From the NCBI GenBank assembly GCA_905221605.1, contig CAJNDS010002412.1:412886-472885 (forward strand): a DNA stretch of 60,000 nucleotides. Direction: 5' to 3'. Shown piece by piece: positions 1-10,600 of the stretch; within the stretch, counting starts at the first letter, position 1; each line of letters starts with the position of its first letter. The stretch comes from Symbiodinium natans (taxonomy: Eukaryota > Sar > Dinophyceae > Suessiales > Symbiodiniaceae). Made by a program: the position numbers and the translations under genes. The notes under the pieces are model-generated. The model was not told the origin of the DNA and ran no database searches. It worked only from the letters and a program-made list of their open reading frames with translations.

Positions 1-1080
1 TCCCAAGAGAACGTCCGCATGTCACCGGACACCGCCGAAGCCTCGCTCTTCAAAACTGACTGAGGCTTAAACCCTAAATCCTAAACCCTAAACCCTAAAC
101 CCTACACCCTAAACTCCCTCAAACCCCAAGCCCCAAGTCCCTGGCTTGTACCCAGAGAGAAGGAAGCCTTGGAAGCAAGCAGTCCACGCTAGCACTAAGA
201 CTTGCTGAGAGTGTCATAGTCTCACTGGTCCTTTGCCCCCGCCTTTCTTCTCTGATCTGTAGCAATCCTATGGCCTATACGGCTTGGGACTCTGGCTTGG
301 GTACCCATCATACTCTTCTGACAGAATCAAAGGCAGGGCCTAGGGGTTTAGGGCCTAGGGTGGTAGGGTTGGGAGGTTTTCTGCAGAGCCAAGGTCCTGG
401 CTCTTTGGCAAGGGCGGACAGGGCGTGCAGTGCCTCTTGCTGGCCGACTGGGGTTCGGGGTTAGCAGGGCTTGTGGTTGGGATTTAAAGGCCTGTCTTGG
501 GTTCACAAGAAGTACCAACATGCCCTTCCTGAAGGCTCTAGCCCATTACTATGGGTAGTGCGATCCAAGGGTTGGGGTTCTGCAGACCCGCTCGGCTAAC
601 CTCGCGCCGGATCTAGATGCATCGGGGCTCCGCTGTGAAGGGTTTAGGCTTCATGGTGCAGGGTTTGGGGGTTTAGGGGTTTGGGGGTTTAGGGGGGTTT
701 AGGGGGGTTTAGGGGGGTTTAGGGGGGTTTAGGGGGGTTTAGGGGGGTTTAGGGGGGTTTAGGGGGGTTTAGGGGGGTTTAGGGTTTGGAGGTTCAGGGG
801 TTCAGGGTTTCAGGGTTTCAGGATTTCAGGGTTTCAGGGTTTAGGGCTTCGGTGCTTCAGGAGGGAGTCCATGCTCATGGCCTGGGACCTAGGCTTCTCG
901 GGGCCTTCAGAGTTGGTGTCATGAAACCTGAACCCTCGTCCCTGCATCCATGGAGCAGAAACCCACATCGGCTGTATCTTAAACCCTGAGCCCTAAGCCC
1001 TAAGCCCTAAGCCCTAAACCCTAAACCCTAAACCCTAAACCCTAAACCCTAAACCCTAAACCCTAATCCTAAACCCTAAG
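1..1080. repeat. Heptamer-rich region with weak exon-like islands
   Basis: Degenerate CCCTAAA and TTTAGGG runs occupy 68-120, 660-845 and 985-1085; the middle run is mostly a longer GGGGGGTTTA variant. Two islands look weakly coding on the plus strand. Positions 2-62 read in one frame as SQENVRMSPDTAEASLF. Positions 580-648 follow a CTGCAG acceptor-like site. No gene can be built from these two alone. The region 130-560 shows no convincing frame. Confidence 0.4.
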
Positions 1081-1099
1081 CCCTCAAAGAGTTGGCCAG

Positions 1100-4000
1100 G
1101 TTCACACAAGGGGTGCCTCTTCGAGATGGACCCATTCACCTCCCAGCCGCCCGGCGATGTCCTTGCGGATCTCCTGCACATCAGGGGTGGAGTTTTGAGG
1201 GCTTAGAGTTTAGGGTTTAGGGTTAGGGTTTCGGGTTTAGGGTTTATAGGGTCTAGGGTTGGGGATTGGGGTTTCGGGTTTCAGGGCTGCCTTGGGGGAT
1301 GAGGCTCCCCGCAAGAAGGGATCAAGAGCCCGCTCAAAGAGGGCTTGTAGAGTGGAGGTTCTGACTGTCTCTTTCTCCATGGGCCTTCCTTCTTTCCCGC
1401 CTAGTAGACCTTCACAGGGGCTTAGGGTGTACCTTACTGGGGTGCATCTAGGGTATCTTCTAAAACCAGATCTTAACGGATACCCAGCGGATTCCAGCGC
1501 AACCCAAAGAGTCGAAGGCCCAAGGCTCAATGTGCTGCGCAATGTTAAGCCTCTCTCTGCGTCTCTCTCTCTCCCTCCCTCCCTCTCCCTTCCTCCCTCC
1601 CTCTCTCCTCTCATGCTGTCCCTGGAAAGCTTAGGGTAGGCCGCAGCCTTTCGGCGTTGCGGTCACAAGCCTCCGATTTGCTGAGTCTGGAGCACCCTAA
1701 GCCCCCTAAACCCTAAACCCTAAACTAAACCCCAAACCCCAAACCCTAAACCCTAAATCCCAAACCCCATACCTATAAACCCTAAACCCTAAACCCTAAA
1801 CCCTAAACCCTAAACCCTAAACCCTAAACCCTAAACCCTAAACCCTAAACCCTAAACCCTAAACCCTAAACCCCAACCCCTCAACCCTAAACACCGCCTC
1901 CAAAAGCAGCGGCAGGAGCCGGCCCGGTGCCGCGTCGCGCTGGCGCGCCTGAGGCACCGCCTGTCAGACTGACAGGGAGATTGGGATTTTCGGGGATGCT
2001 AGGGATTTCGGGAGTGAGGGATTCGGAACTTAGGGTTGTAGGGTTTAGAGTTTGAAGATAGGGTGGTGAGGGCTTAGGGTGGCTGACTTTAAACTACAAA
2101 GCTCCTTGGCAGATCAGCCCCCGTATAGCGTCCGGCGCGCTTGTAGGGGTTCAGCAGGGCTTCAACCCTTTGGGCCTCACGGTCTATACTTGGAGGTTCT
2201 GAGTACTTATAACCCCCATTAGAAGTGTACTTATAAGCCCCCTGAGTCCCCTAAGTTGGTTATAAGTAGATTTATATAAGTACAAATGAACCTCCAAGTA
2301 GGGTTTAGGGGTTGGGGGTATGGTATTTAGTGAGGGCCGACCTCAAGGCACTGACATGAATCCCAGCACCGCCAAACCTTACAGCGAATTGGGCTTAGGG
2401 ACAACCCTGACTCCTGCAACCGACCCTAAACCCTAAACCCTAAACCCTAAACCCTAAACCCTAAACCCTAAACCCTAAACCCTAAACCCTAAACCCTAAA
2501 CCCTAAACCCTACACCCTGCCGACCCTGAACCCTGGGTACCATACAACCATGAAACCCTGAACGCTTAAGCCCTGGCCACCCTGAAGACCACAACTTCGA
2601 CTCTCAACCTCGTTCGTAGGTACCCTAAATGTTGTCCCTTCAGGCGACATCAGAACCCCGAACCTTGGCCGGGTTTAGGGTTTAGGGCTTAGGGTTTTAG
2701 GGTTCAGGGTTAAGGGTTTAGGGTTCCGGAGAAAAGTTTGGGGTGTAGGAACTGAGACCCTCAAGCCCAAAATCCCTCAATTCCCAAAACCCCAAGATCG
2801 CTTCCACACCCTCAGTATCCCTCAATGTCCAGTTCTACTCCCCAATATGAACCCGTAAACTGGGAACCCTAAACCTTAAACGCCCTCAGAAGAGGTACAG
2901 CATGGACCGGCGCACCTTCGGACTGTTTGCGGCCTTTGGTGCGGATCCTGTGGACCGATTGGACGACTTTCCAGGGACATGGGTTTAGGGTTTAGGGGTT
3001 TAATTTAGGGGTTTAGGGGTTTAGGGTTTAGGTTTAGGGTTCGCACTTCTGCTACGGAACTAAAATGACTTTCTTCTCAAATAATCAAGGGTAGAAAGGT
3101 TAAACTTTACTCGTCCTACAAAAAATGGAAAGCCCAAAAAAATTAAGGTTCTGCTAGTGGCTAAGTAAGATGAGGACCGTGATTTACAACAACTTCCTTC
3201 CCACGCAAGCTGGGTGTTCTACAAGTCGTGCTTGGGGTTTTGTCTTCAGATATTATCCCACCTCACCCAGGCACGCGACTCCGAAAGAGTTGCGTGCACG
3301 CATTGACGGCTTGCTCCGGAAACCTTTAAGAAAGTCTACCCTAAACCCCATAAACCCTCGACCAACCTGCCAAGCCCAATGGCGCCTTTCGGCATGGGCG
3401 CTGCAGCGCCCATCTCACGGAGAAAGTCCCGGGCCTGTCATGAGGGAGTTAATGCGCGAAGGGGGCCTTTTAAGGAGCCAAGCCAGGAGGCAGGAAACGC
3501 TGGGACCCCTGAACAACTGAACCCCGAACCCCCCTAAACCCCTAAACTCCTAAACCCCTAAACCCCTGAACCCCTGAACCCCTAAGCCCCTCAACCTTGA
3601 GGCCTGGGAAGATTAGAGCAGAGCCGGGGCTGAAGGAGAGCCCAGAAAATCGCAACCCTGTGCTGTAAGCCCTATAGAAGCCCGAAGCACATCGGCCCTA
3701 GGCCCTGAACGTAACATCACCTAATTGAAATACAAGCTCCTGAAGCACCAAACCCTGAACAGTCATGAGGATGCACGAACTCTCGTGGTTCGGGCGTTGG
3801 GGCATGTTCGGGCTGTAGGGGGTGGGTGTTTTGCCGCAGTGAGGTGCTGGGATTCGACCTAGGAACATCACGTGGATGAAAGAGTTGTGGGGCGAAAAGC
3901 CACCCCAAACCCGAAACCCTTAAATCCCGGTCTGGGCAAGCAGAAGAGCATCCCCTCAGTTAACCTCTGGTTTAGGGTTTATAGGGCTTAGGGGATTAAG

Positions 4001-6012
4001 GTTTGGGGTTTAGGGGTTCAAGGTTTGGGGTTTAACGTTTAGGGCAAGGTTTAGGGGGTTTAAGGTTTGCAGCTCAAAGGTTTTTAGGGTTTAGGGTTTA
4101 GGGTTTAGGGTTTAGGGTTTAGGGTTTAGGGTTTAGGGTTTAGGGTTTAGGGTTTGGGACTTGGGGTCGATGGCCTCGCGGCGGAACTGCACAAAGCCCT
4201 CGCGCTCCTGGCAGAAGGCCCGGGAAGACTTAGGGCTCGGGGCCCATCACGTACACCGGAACTTCGTACTCCTTCTTGCTTTCAAGCCTAAACCCTCAAC
4301 CCTAAACCCTAAACCCTAAGCCCTAAACCCTAAACCCTAAACCCTTTGCTTTCAAGCCTAAACCCTCAACCCTCAAACCCTAGCCCCAGCACCCGAGGTC
4401 CAATTGTAGCGACTAAGGGAAATGGAACTGCAAGGCAGAGGAAGCTCACCTAAGCCGGGCAAGCAGTTCAGTGATGGTGTTGCAGAACTTCTTGGTAGTA
4501 CTCTATAGAGGTACTAAACCAGTCGTTCTGAGTAGTGGCACATAACCGCTAGTAGTGGTTGTGGCCGGTTGTGGCAGTGCAGTTGTCGAAGCTTGGCTTG
4601 ACTGAGCTGGCTGTCCACGTTCATCGTCGCGGCTGCTCTCGCCGCCTCCCGTGCAGTTGTTGCTCCTTCTGCTGCTGTTGTTGCTGCGGCCAAGCACCAA
4701 CGGCGATGGAAAATTCTCCAGCACAAGAAGAGACCATACCAGCAAACTGAAAGAATTTCGAGGGCCAGAGCAAGTTCCGTCCGGAACAGATTTGCTGCGG
4801 CACTAATACTCAGATTGTGGGCAAGGTCTCCGGATGTTTGCTGCAAGTCCCAACACGCCTGCGCCATCCTCATGTGAATAACCGACACTTTTTGCACACA
4901 AGCGCCAGAAAATTGCCTGCGTAACTTCGACTATAACCATTGAAGAGAGCATAGGAGTAGTGCTTCCGTGGCCAGCACAAGAATGGTCACCTTGATAAGA
5001 ACCTTTTTACGCGCGCAAGTTGAGCAGTTTCGTTGTGCTGCATCGGAGTTTGCGAACTCTGGTCAAGGAACCCACAATGTTCGCTAGCTGTTTATGCCAT
5101 CGTTGTCGTTCGCTTCTGCTTCTCCCAACTCACTACGAGCTGATCTACAGCTGCTCCTCGGCCGACCAGCTTACAAAGTCGGCAGGGAAGATCGTGGCGT
5201 TGCGCACGCTGCTTGCGGCCTCGCAGGAGTTTGGGGCCTGCTTGGGGTCTGCTGACCAGCATAAGCTATCACAAAGTCAGGCCAAAACAGGACAGAATAA
5301 ATGGAGACCCCAAAAAGACATAGGGACCTGGGAGATACGATTCACCAGCAGCTCCTGTTTACGGTTGCTTTTGCCATACCACTCGGGTGGCTGATGCCGG
5401 AGCCATCACAGCTTCTTTAGGGTTTAGGTTCTACTAGTACGGTCAGGGCTCTAGCTGGGAGTGCGGTTGAGGCCACTGAGCTTGTGCCAAAGGCCTTTGG
5501 GGCTTCCAACCACCAAACATCAGGCTTTGTGTCAACCTCAAGTCCCCACTAAACCCTAAACCCTAAACCCTAAACCCTAAACCCTAAACCCTAAACCCTA
5601 AACCCTAAACCGGTTTAGGGTTTAGGGTTTAGGGTTTAGGGTTTAGGGTTTAGGGTTTAGGGTTTAGGGTTTAGGGTTTAGGGTTTAGGGTTTAGGGTTT
5701 AGGGTTTAGGGTTTAGGGTTTAGGGTTTAGGGTTTAGGGTTTAGGGTTCCAGGAAAGTTCTCCGAAATGATAAAGCAAACGCCTGCATATTCCGATCCAC
5801 GGGTACAGGGAATTGCGGGGTTGAGGGTTTCAGGGTTTCAGAGTTTGATTCAGGAATTAAGGGATTGAAAATCTAAGGTTTGGAGGGGAGGTCCCCAAAC
5901 AATGCAAAATTGTGGATCGACGATAGCAGCCCCTCGTCGCCTTCAGCAGCACTGGGGAGTAGATCTCCTGCGTCTCCGCCGAGGCTTCCATGACGCAGCG
6001 ATGCCTGAGATG
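1100..6012 (-). CDS. Putative multi-exon gene, unknown function
   Basis: Several separate islands read openly on the minus strand and alternate with heptamer introns. In transcript order: 5913-6012 (ETQEIYSPVLLKATRG), about 4514-4897 (long open exon with one hydrophobic stretch around LSVCWYGLFLCW), 4445-4500 (KKFCNTITELLARL ending at a GTGAGC donor), 4170-4290 (KEYEVPVYVMGP and AFCQEREGFVQFRREAID), 2101-2187 (DREAQRVEALLNPYKRAGRY), 1287-1355 (LQALFERALDPFLRG) and possibly 1140-1173 (EIRKDIAGRLGG between TGCAG and GTGAAT). A family D element abuts the 2101-2187 exon on its upstream side. No domain is recognised. The islands may belong to more than one gene. Intervals 2335-2405, 2885-2985 and 3170-3520 are open on both strands and were left unassigned. 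Confidence 0.4.
2187..2300. mobile_element. Family D inverted-repeat element (copy 1)
   Basis: Terminal inverted repeats start TACTTGGAGGTTC and end GAACCTCCAAGTA. Inside are further complementary segments rich in ACTTATAA, so the whole element can fold into a long hairpin. It lies directly upstream of the minus-strand exon at 2101-2187, so it is probably all or part of an intron. Other copies are at 28926-29074 and 39391-39518. Confidence 0.75.
2425..2512 (-). repeat. CCCTAAA tandem tract
   Basis: About twelve nearly perfect CCCTAAA units. They are flanked by non-telomeric sequence on both sides, so the tract is interstitial, presumably intronic. Confidence 0.9.
4085..4155 (+). repeat. TTTAGGG tandem tract
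   Basis: About ten perfect TTTAGGG units directly downstream (in transcript sense) of the minus-strand exon at 4170-4290. Confidence 0.9.
5551..5747. repeat. Back-to-back CCCTAAA / TTTAGGG palindrome
   Basis: About eight CCCTAAA units run into an equally regular array of about twenty TTTAGGG units. The junction AAACCGGTTT has its symmetry centre between 5611 and 5612. The left arm (about 60 bp) is perfectly complementary to the first part of the right arm, giving a perfect inverted repeat of about 120 bp. The orientation is C-rich then G-rich, opposite to that produced by fusing two chromosome ends. Confidence 0.9.
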
Positions 6013-7490
6013 CGGGGTTTTCGTGTGTTGGAGACCTCAACCCCCGAAACCTTTAAACCCTAAACCCTAAACAATAAACACTGAGCCCTAAACCCTCCCC
6101 CCCCCCCCACCCCCGAAACCCTTGAGGGCTTCTAGGCTTAAGGACATCCTGCTTCTCGACAAGCCTGAGTCTAGATTCGACATGTCCAAAAAGGCCTCAA
6201 TGTTTCTGTGGAGTTGATTGCTAGCCCCCCAAAACCCTTTTGGAACAAAGATTCCGAAATAGAAAGTATAAGATCCTACCAAGGAACTTCTAATCCGGGG
6301 GGGTGGGGGTGGCGGGGGTGCCCCTTTGTGGGGAGGACCAGGCCCCACAAGTGTTAAGGGGAAAGTTTGACACTCAATTTCTTAATTCCAGTGGCTCCCA
6401 GCAATCGGGTTTCGCGTTCATGGGTTGAGAGATAAGGGGCTAAGGTTTGAGGTTTAGGGTTTCTGGAACTTAAATACCTGAAGCCCAGTGGGACCAGCAC
6501 CCCGCAAACTGGGAAAGAAACCCCACAAGAAGCCCTAAACTTGGAAGCCCTAAACGCCCCAGCACGCTAAAACCTCCTGAAGCCCTGACACCCCTAAACC
6601 CTAAACCCTAAACCCTAAACCCTAACCCTAAACCCTAAACCCTAAACCCTAAACCCTAAACCCTAAACCCTCCTAAACCCTTTGAAAGCAGCAACCTAAC
6701 CACCCACCCACCCATCCAAGAACTACTACTTGTGCCGAAGGAGCGAAGCCCAAGCCCTAAACCCTGACTGCCCTTCCCGCCACACCCGGCAAAACCCTCA
6801 ACCCGAACCACCCTCAACAAAAAAAACAAAAAAAAAAAAAGAACTGGCCACCGTCAAAAAAAACGACACACCCAGCAAAGCCAAAAAACAAGACAAAACA
6901 ACAATTGAAACCCTGACCGCCCTCAAAAAAAAAACTCATCCTCGTGCCGGAGTCGCAACTCCACCCTGAACCCTAAACCCTAAACAACCCTAAACCCTAA
7001 ACCCCAAACCCTAAGCCCTAAACCCTAAACCCCAAACCCCAAACCCTAAACCCTAAACCCTAAACCCTAAACCCTAAGCCCTAAACCCTAAACCCTAAAC
7101 CCCTCATCGTGCCAAAGTGGCAACTCCAGCCAGGCTCCCGTGGCTATGGCCGCGGAGTCCGAGCCCCAAGAGGCGGCACCCAGCAGCGCCTGGTTGGGGG
7201 CTCGAAGGGGGCTTGGGGGCGGTCAAAGGGGGCATTGTCTAGACTAGAGAGCACTCCCAAAAAAAAGCAGAGCGTTGTAAACAAAATTCTGACCCTCGCC
7301 CCCCCCCCCCCCCCCCCGGCGGTTTGCTTGAAACTTAAACCCCTCAGCCGAAATCCCGAAGCCTAAACCCCATAAACAACTCTAAACCCTAAACCCTAAA
7401 CCCTAAACCCTAAACCCTAAACCCTAAACCCTAAACCCTAAACCCTAAACCCTAAACCCTAAACCCTAAACCCAAATAAGACACCCTCAC
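6013..7490. other. Intergenic or intronic region, simple sequence
   Basis: Contains CCCTAAA tracts (6590-6670, 6965-7105, 7380-7475), an A-rich stretch (6815-6935) and homopolymer C/G runs (6095-6110, 7300-7317). Open frames here (for example 6730-6969 and 7109-7366 on the plus strand) are made of low-complexity sequence, and I do not regard them as genes. Confidence 0.5.
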
Positions 7491-7616
7491 GATCGCCTCA
7501 AGGAGTCGGGTCCAGGCTTCGGGGGGCGGCAGCATCGCCACGAATCTCCGCCAGGAGGAGACCTGGGAGGGTTTAGGGTTTAGGGTTGCAGGGTTGAGGG
7601 TTTAGGGCCTTAGGGT

Positions 7617-7690
<74 letters not shown>

Positions 7691-10600
7691 GGTTTTGGGT
7701 TGGAGTAAAAGGGTTTAGGGTGCTTGACAGGGGGCTTGTTTGTAGTTTTACAGGGTTTGAATGGTTGTAGGTTTGGGGTTGAGGGCTCTTAAGGTTTTCG
7801 GGTTTCGGGTTCAGGGGTTGAGGGTTTCGGGCTTTCGGGGTTTTAGGATTTGGGGCCTAGGGTGGTTTAGGGCTCTCTAGGGCAGCGTCACCCGCAGCAT
7901 CCAAAGAGATCTGCAGCCTCATGATGGCACAGGAACCCTGCAGATGAAACCTTTGTTTCCCATAGACTGGAGCATCTGGGGCCTTTACACCACTCACCAG
8001 CCCAAGCAAGCTCTGACCACCCTACAACCCACCCTTGTTCCTAAACCCTTCACAATAGAGCCCTAGAGCCATCAAACCCTAAACCCCAAAGGTCCCTAAA
8101 CCGAAAGCTCCTTAAACTCTATCGGCGCCGAACCCTAAACCCGAAGATTCTTACCACTTGAAAAACTTCAGCTAGACCCAGGAGTAACCTAGGAAAACCT
8201 ACACCCTGAAAAAGGGAATAAAGGCATACTCTGGGTCCTAGCAAACCCTAAACCCCAACAACCCTAAACCCTGCCCTTAAGATGTAAACCCTAAACCCCT
8301 AAAGCCCTCGGCCCCAAGAAGAGCCGAGGGCCAGGCAGCCGAGGCGATCAGTCGGCAAAGTCGACGCCTTGCCTCGCCAGGGCATTACCCTAAACCCCAA
8401 GCCCTAAACCCGAAACCGCACTTCGGGGTGTGTAAGGCCTTTTGTTAAAGGATTTTGGGGTTTTGGGGACTCGGTCGCTTCAAGCGTATTTAGCTTTTTC
8501 TTTGCGACTTTCTGTTGTGGGAGGGGCTCACTCGGGGAACAGGCATTCACGGCTTCGAAAGAAAGCCGCCTCTTCGTGTGCTCAGATGCAAGTTCCACTT
8601 GGAAGCCACAGAGTAAGCCGGTAGCAAAGGGCAGCCGTACAGAATAACACACAGATGAGTGGCCTCTCGTGCAGTTATGGAACCAGCAGCTTAACATTTT
8701 GCCAGGTTGCCGCACAGCTTGGGCATTGCGCGGACAAGCTGCTTGGGACTACAACTGTTGATGATCGCCGAAGGATGTGAATCGCATTGCTTCAACCAAG
8801 CCTGGATTCGCAGAGTGCGTGGCGCAGGGGAATGCTTCTTGGGCATAAAGGTTGCAAGCGAATTTCTTGGGGAGCGAAAAAATGTTCAGGAGCGATGGGC
8901 AGTGCAAGCACAGCGAAAATATGTCATACAAACAAACTGGTCAGGAATTCTAAATTCTGACACTAAAGAATATGCTGATGATGATGATGACGAGGATGCT
9001 CGTACTCACAGCAATTGGAATACTCACAATACCAATTGCAAAAAACTGCAATGGCACTAGCAAAACAAGAAAAATACTAGCAGCAAAATAGTAGCAGCAT
9101 CATTGATCACCTTTGTCACAGAAGCCTTTTGTCCGAAGTGCTTTTAAGAACCCGTCCCTGAAGCACCTTAAAGAGATACATCCGCACACGAACACGCACA
9201 GGGACCACATATGGTCAGCTCTCAAAATGGTGCTCCCTTTTGAGGTTACTATTCTCCGGCGGCCCCGAGCATTTAGGGTACCCAAACAAGGACCATAATC
9301 TTGAGAACTGACCATATCGCCCAGAAAACCGAAGCTCCAAGGAAGCCTCCAGGGTCTTTGGCTGAAGTGAGGCAAAGAGGAGCAAGAGGCTCTGAACAAG
9401 GCCTTTGCTGCGCCAACTGCTGCGGAAACCCCGAGTCCCCTGAAGCCGGTCAGCCCACGACACCTCGAAACTTTAGGGTTTAGGGTTTAGGGTTTAGGGG
9501 TTAGGGTTTAGGGTTTAGGGTTTAGGGTTTGGGGTTTAGGGTTTAGGGTTTAGGGCTCCCTAGACACCCGAACTCTCCAGGCCCTTTCTTTGCAAGATAG
9601 GCTCACGGGGAACACGTCATGCACCACTAGGCATTTCTGATGAAGATGACCAGACATACGGCTGCCCTTACCCCAGGGTCCAGTGCTTGAAGTTTTAAGT
9701 CGTCTTAGGGTTTAGGGTTTAGGGTTTAGGGTTTAGGGTTTAGGGTTTAGGGTTTAGGGTTTAGGGTTTAGGGTTTAGGGTTTAGGGTTTAGGGTTTAGG
9801 GTCGAGTCAAGAGAACACAAGCACGGGCGGTGGAACTTTCATGGGTCCCCCCTTAATCCCTCAACCCTCAACCCTGAAAAAGGCTGACGTCCATAAGCAT
9901 CTGCAGGCCTCACGAAACTTCGAGGCCCTCTGAAGCCCGAAAGCCTTAAAGCTCTCTAAAACCTAAACCCCAAGGGAGCCCCAAGTCCTAAACCCTACAG
10001 CAGTTAACATTTACGAAGCCCTAAACCCTACACCCCAAACCCTACACCCTACACCCTACACCCTAAACCCTAAACCCTAAACCCTAAACCCCAAACCCCA
10101 AACCCTACACCCTTCAGCCAAAGGCAGTAAGAGGGCTCTCTGGCGGTGGCTGGCAGGCTCCCGTCTTCTCCAGCAAGGCCTCTTCTTGCCCACAAGTTTA
10201 GGGCACCCTAAACCCTACACCCTAAGCACTAAATTCAAAACTCTAAATTCTAAACCCTAAGCCCTAAACCCTAAACCCTAAACCCCAAACCCTAAACCCT
10301 AAACCCTAAACCCTAAAATCCCTAAACCCTGAACCCTGAACCCAGAGGTTTATGGTATAGGGCTCAGGGTAAAGGATGTTGGATCTTGTGGGCCTGCGAG
10401 TTTGCAGCCCACAGCTTCGGGTTTCCTCAGAAAACTTCTGGATATGACCCAGGCATGGAGAATGCGCCCCTGCGCTCCCCATTTAGGGTTTAGGGTTTAG
10501 GCTTTAATTCGGGTTTAGGGTGTATGGTTTGGGGTTTGGGGTTTGGGGTCTGGGGTTTAGGGTTTGGGGTTTAGGGTTTGGTGTTGGGGGTTTGTGGTTT

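Noticed and set aside
5551-5747. Telomere-telomere fusion scar
   Set aside because: Fusion of two chromosome ends would give TTTAGGG followed by CCCTAAA; here the order is reversed, and both flanks are ordinary interior sequence.
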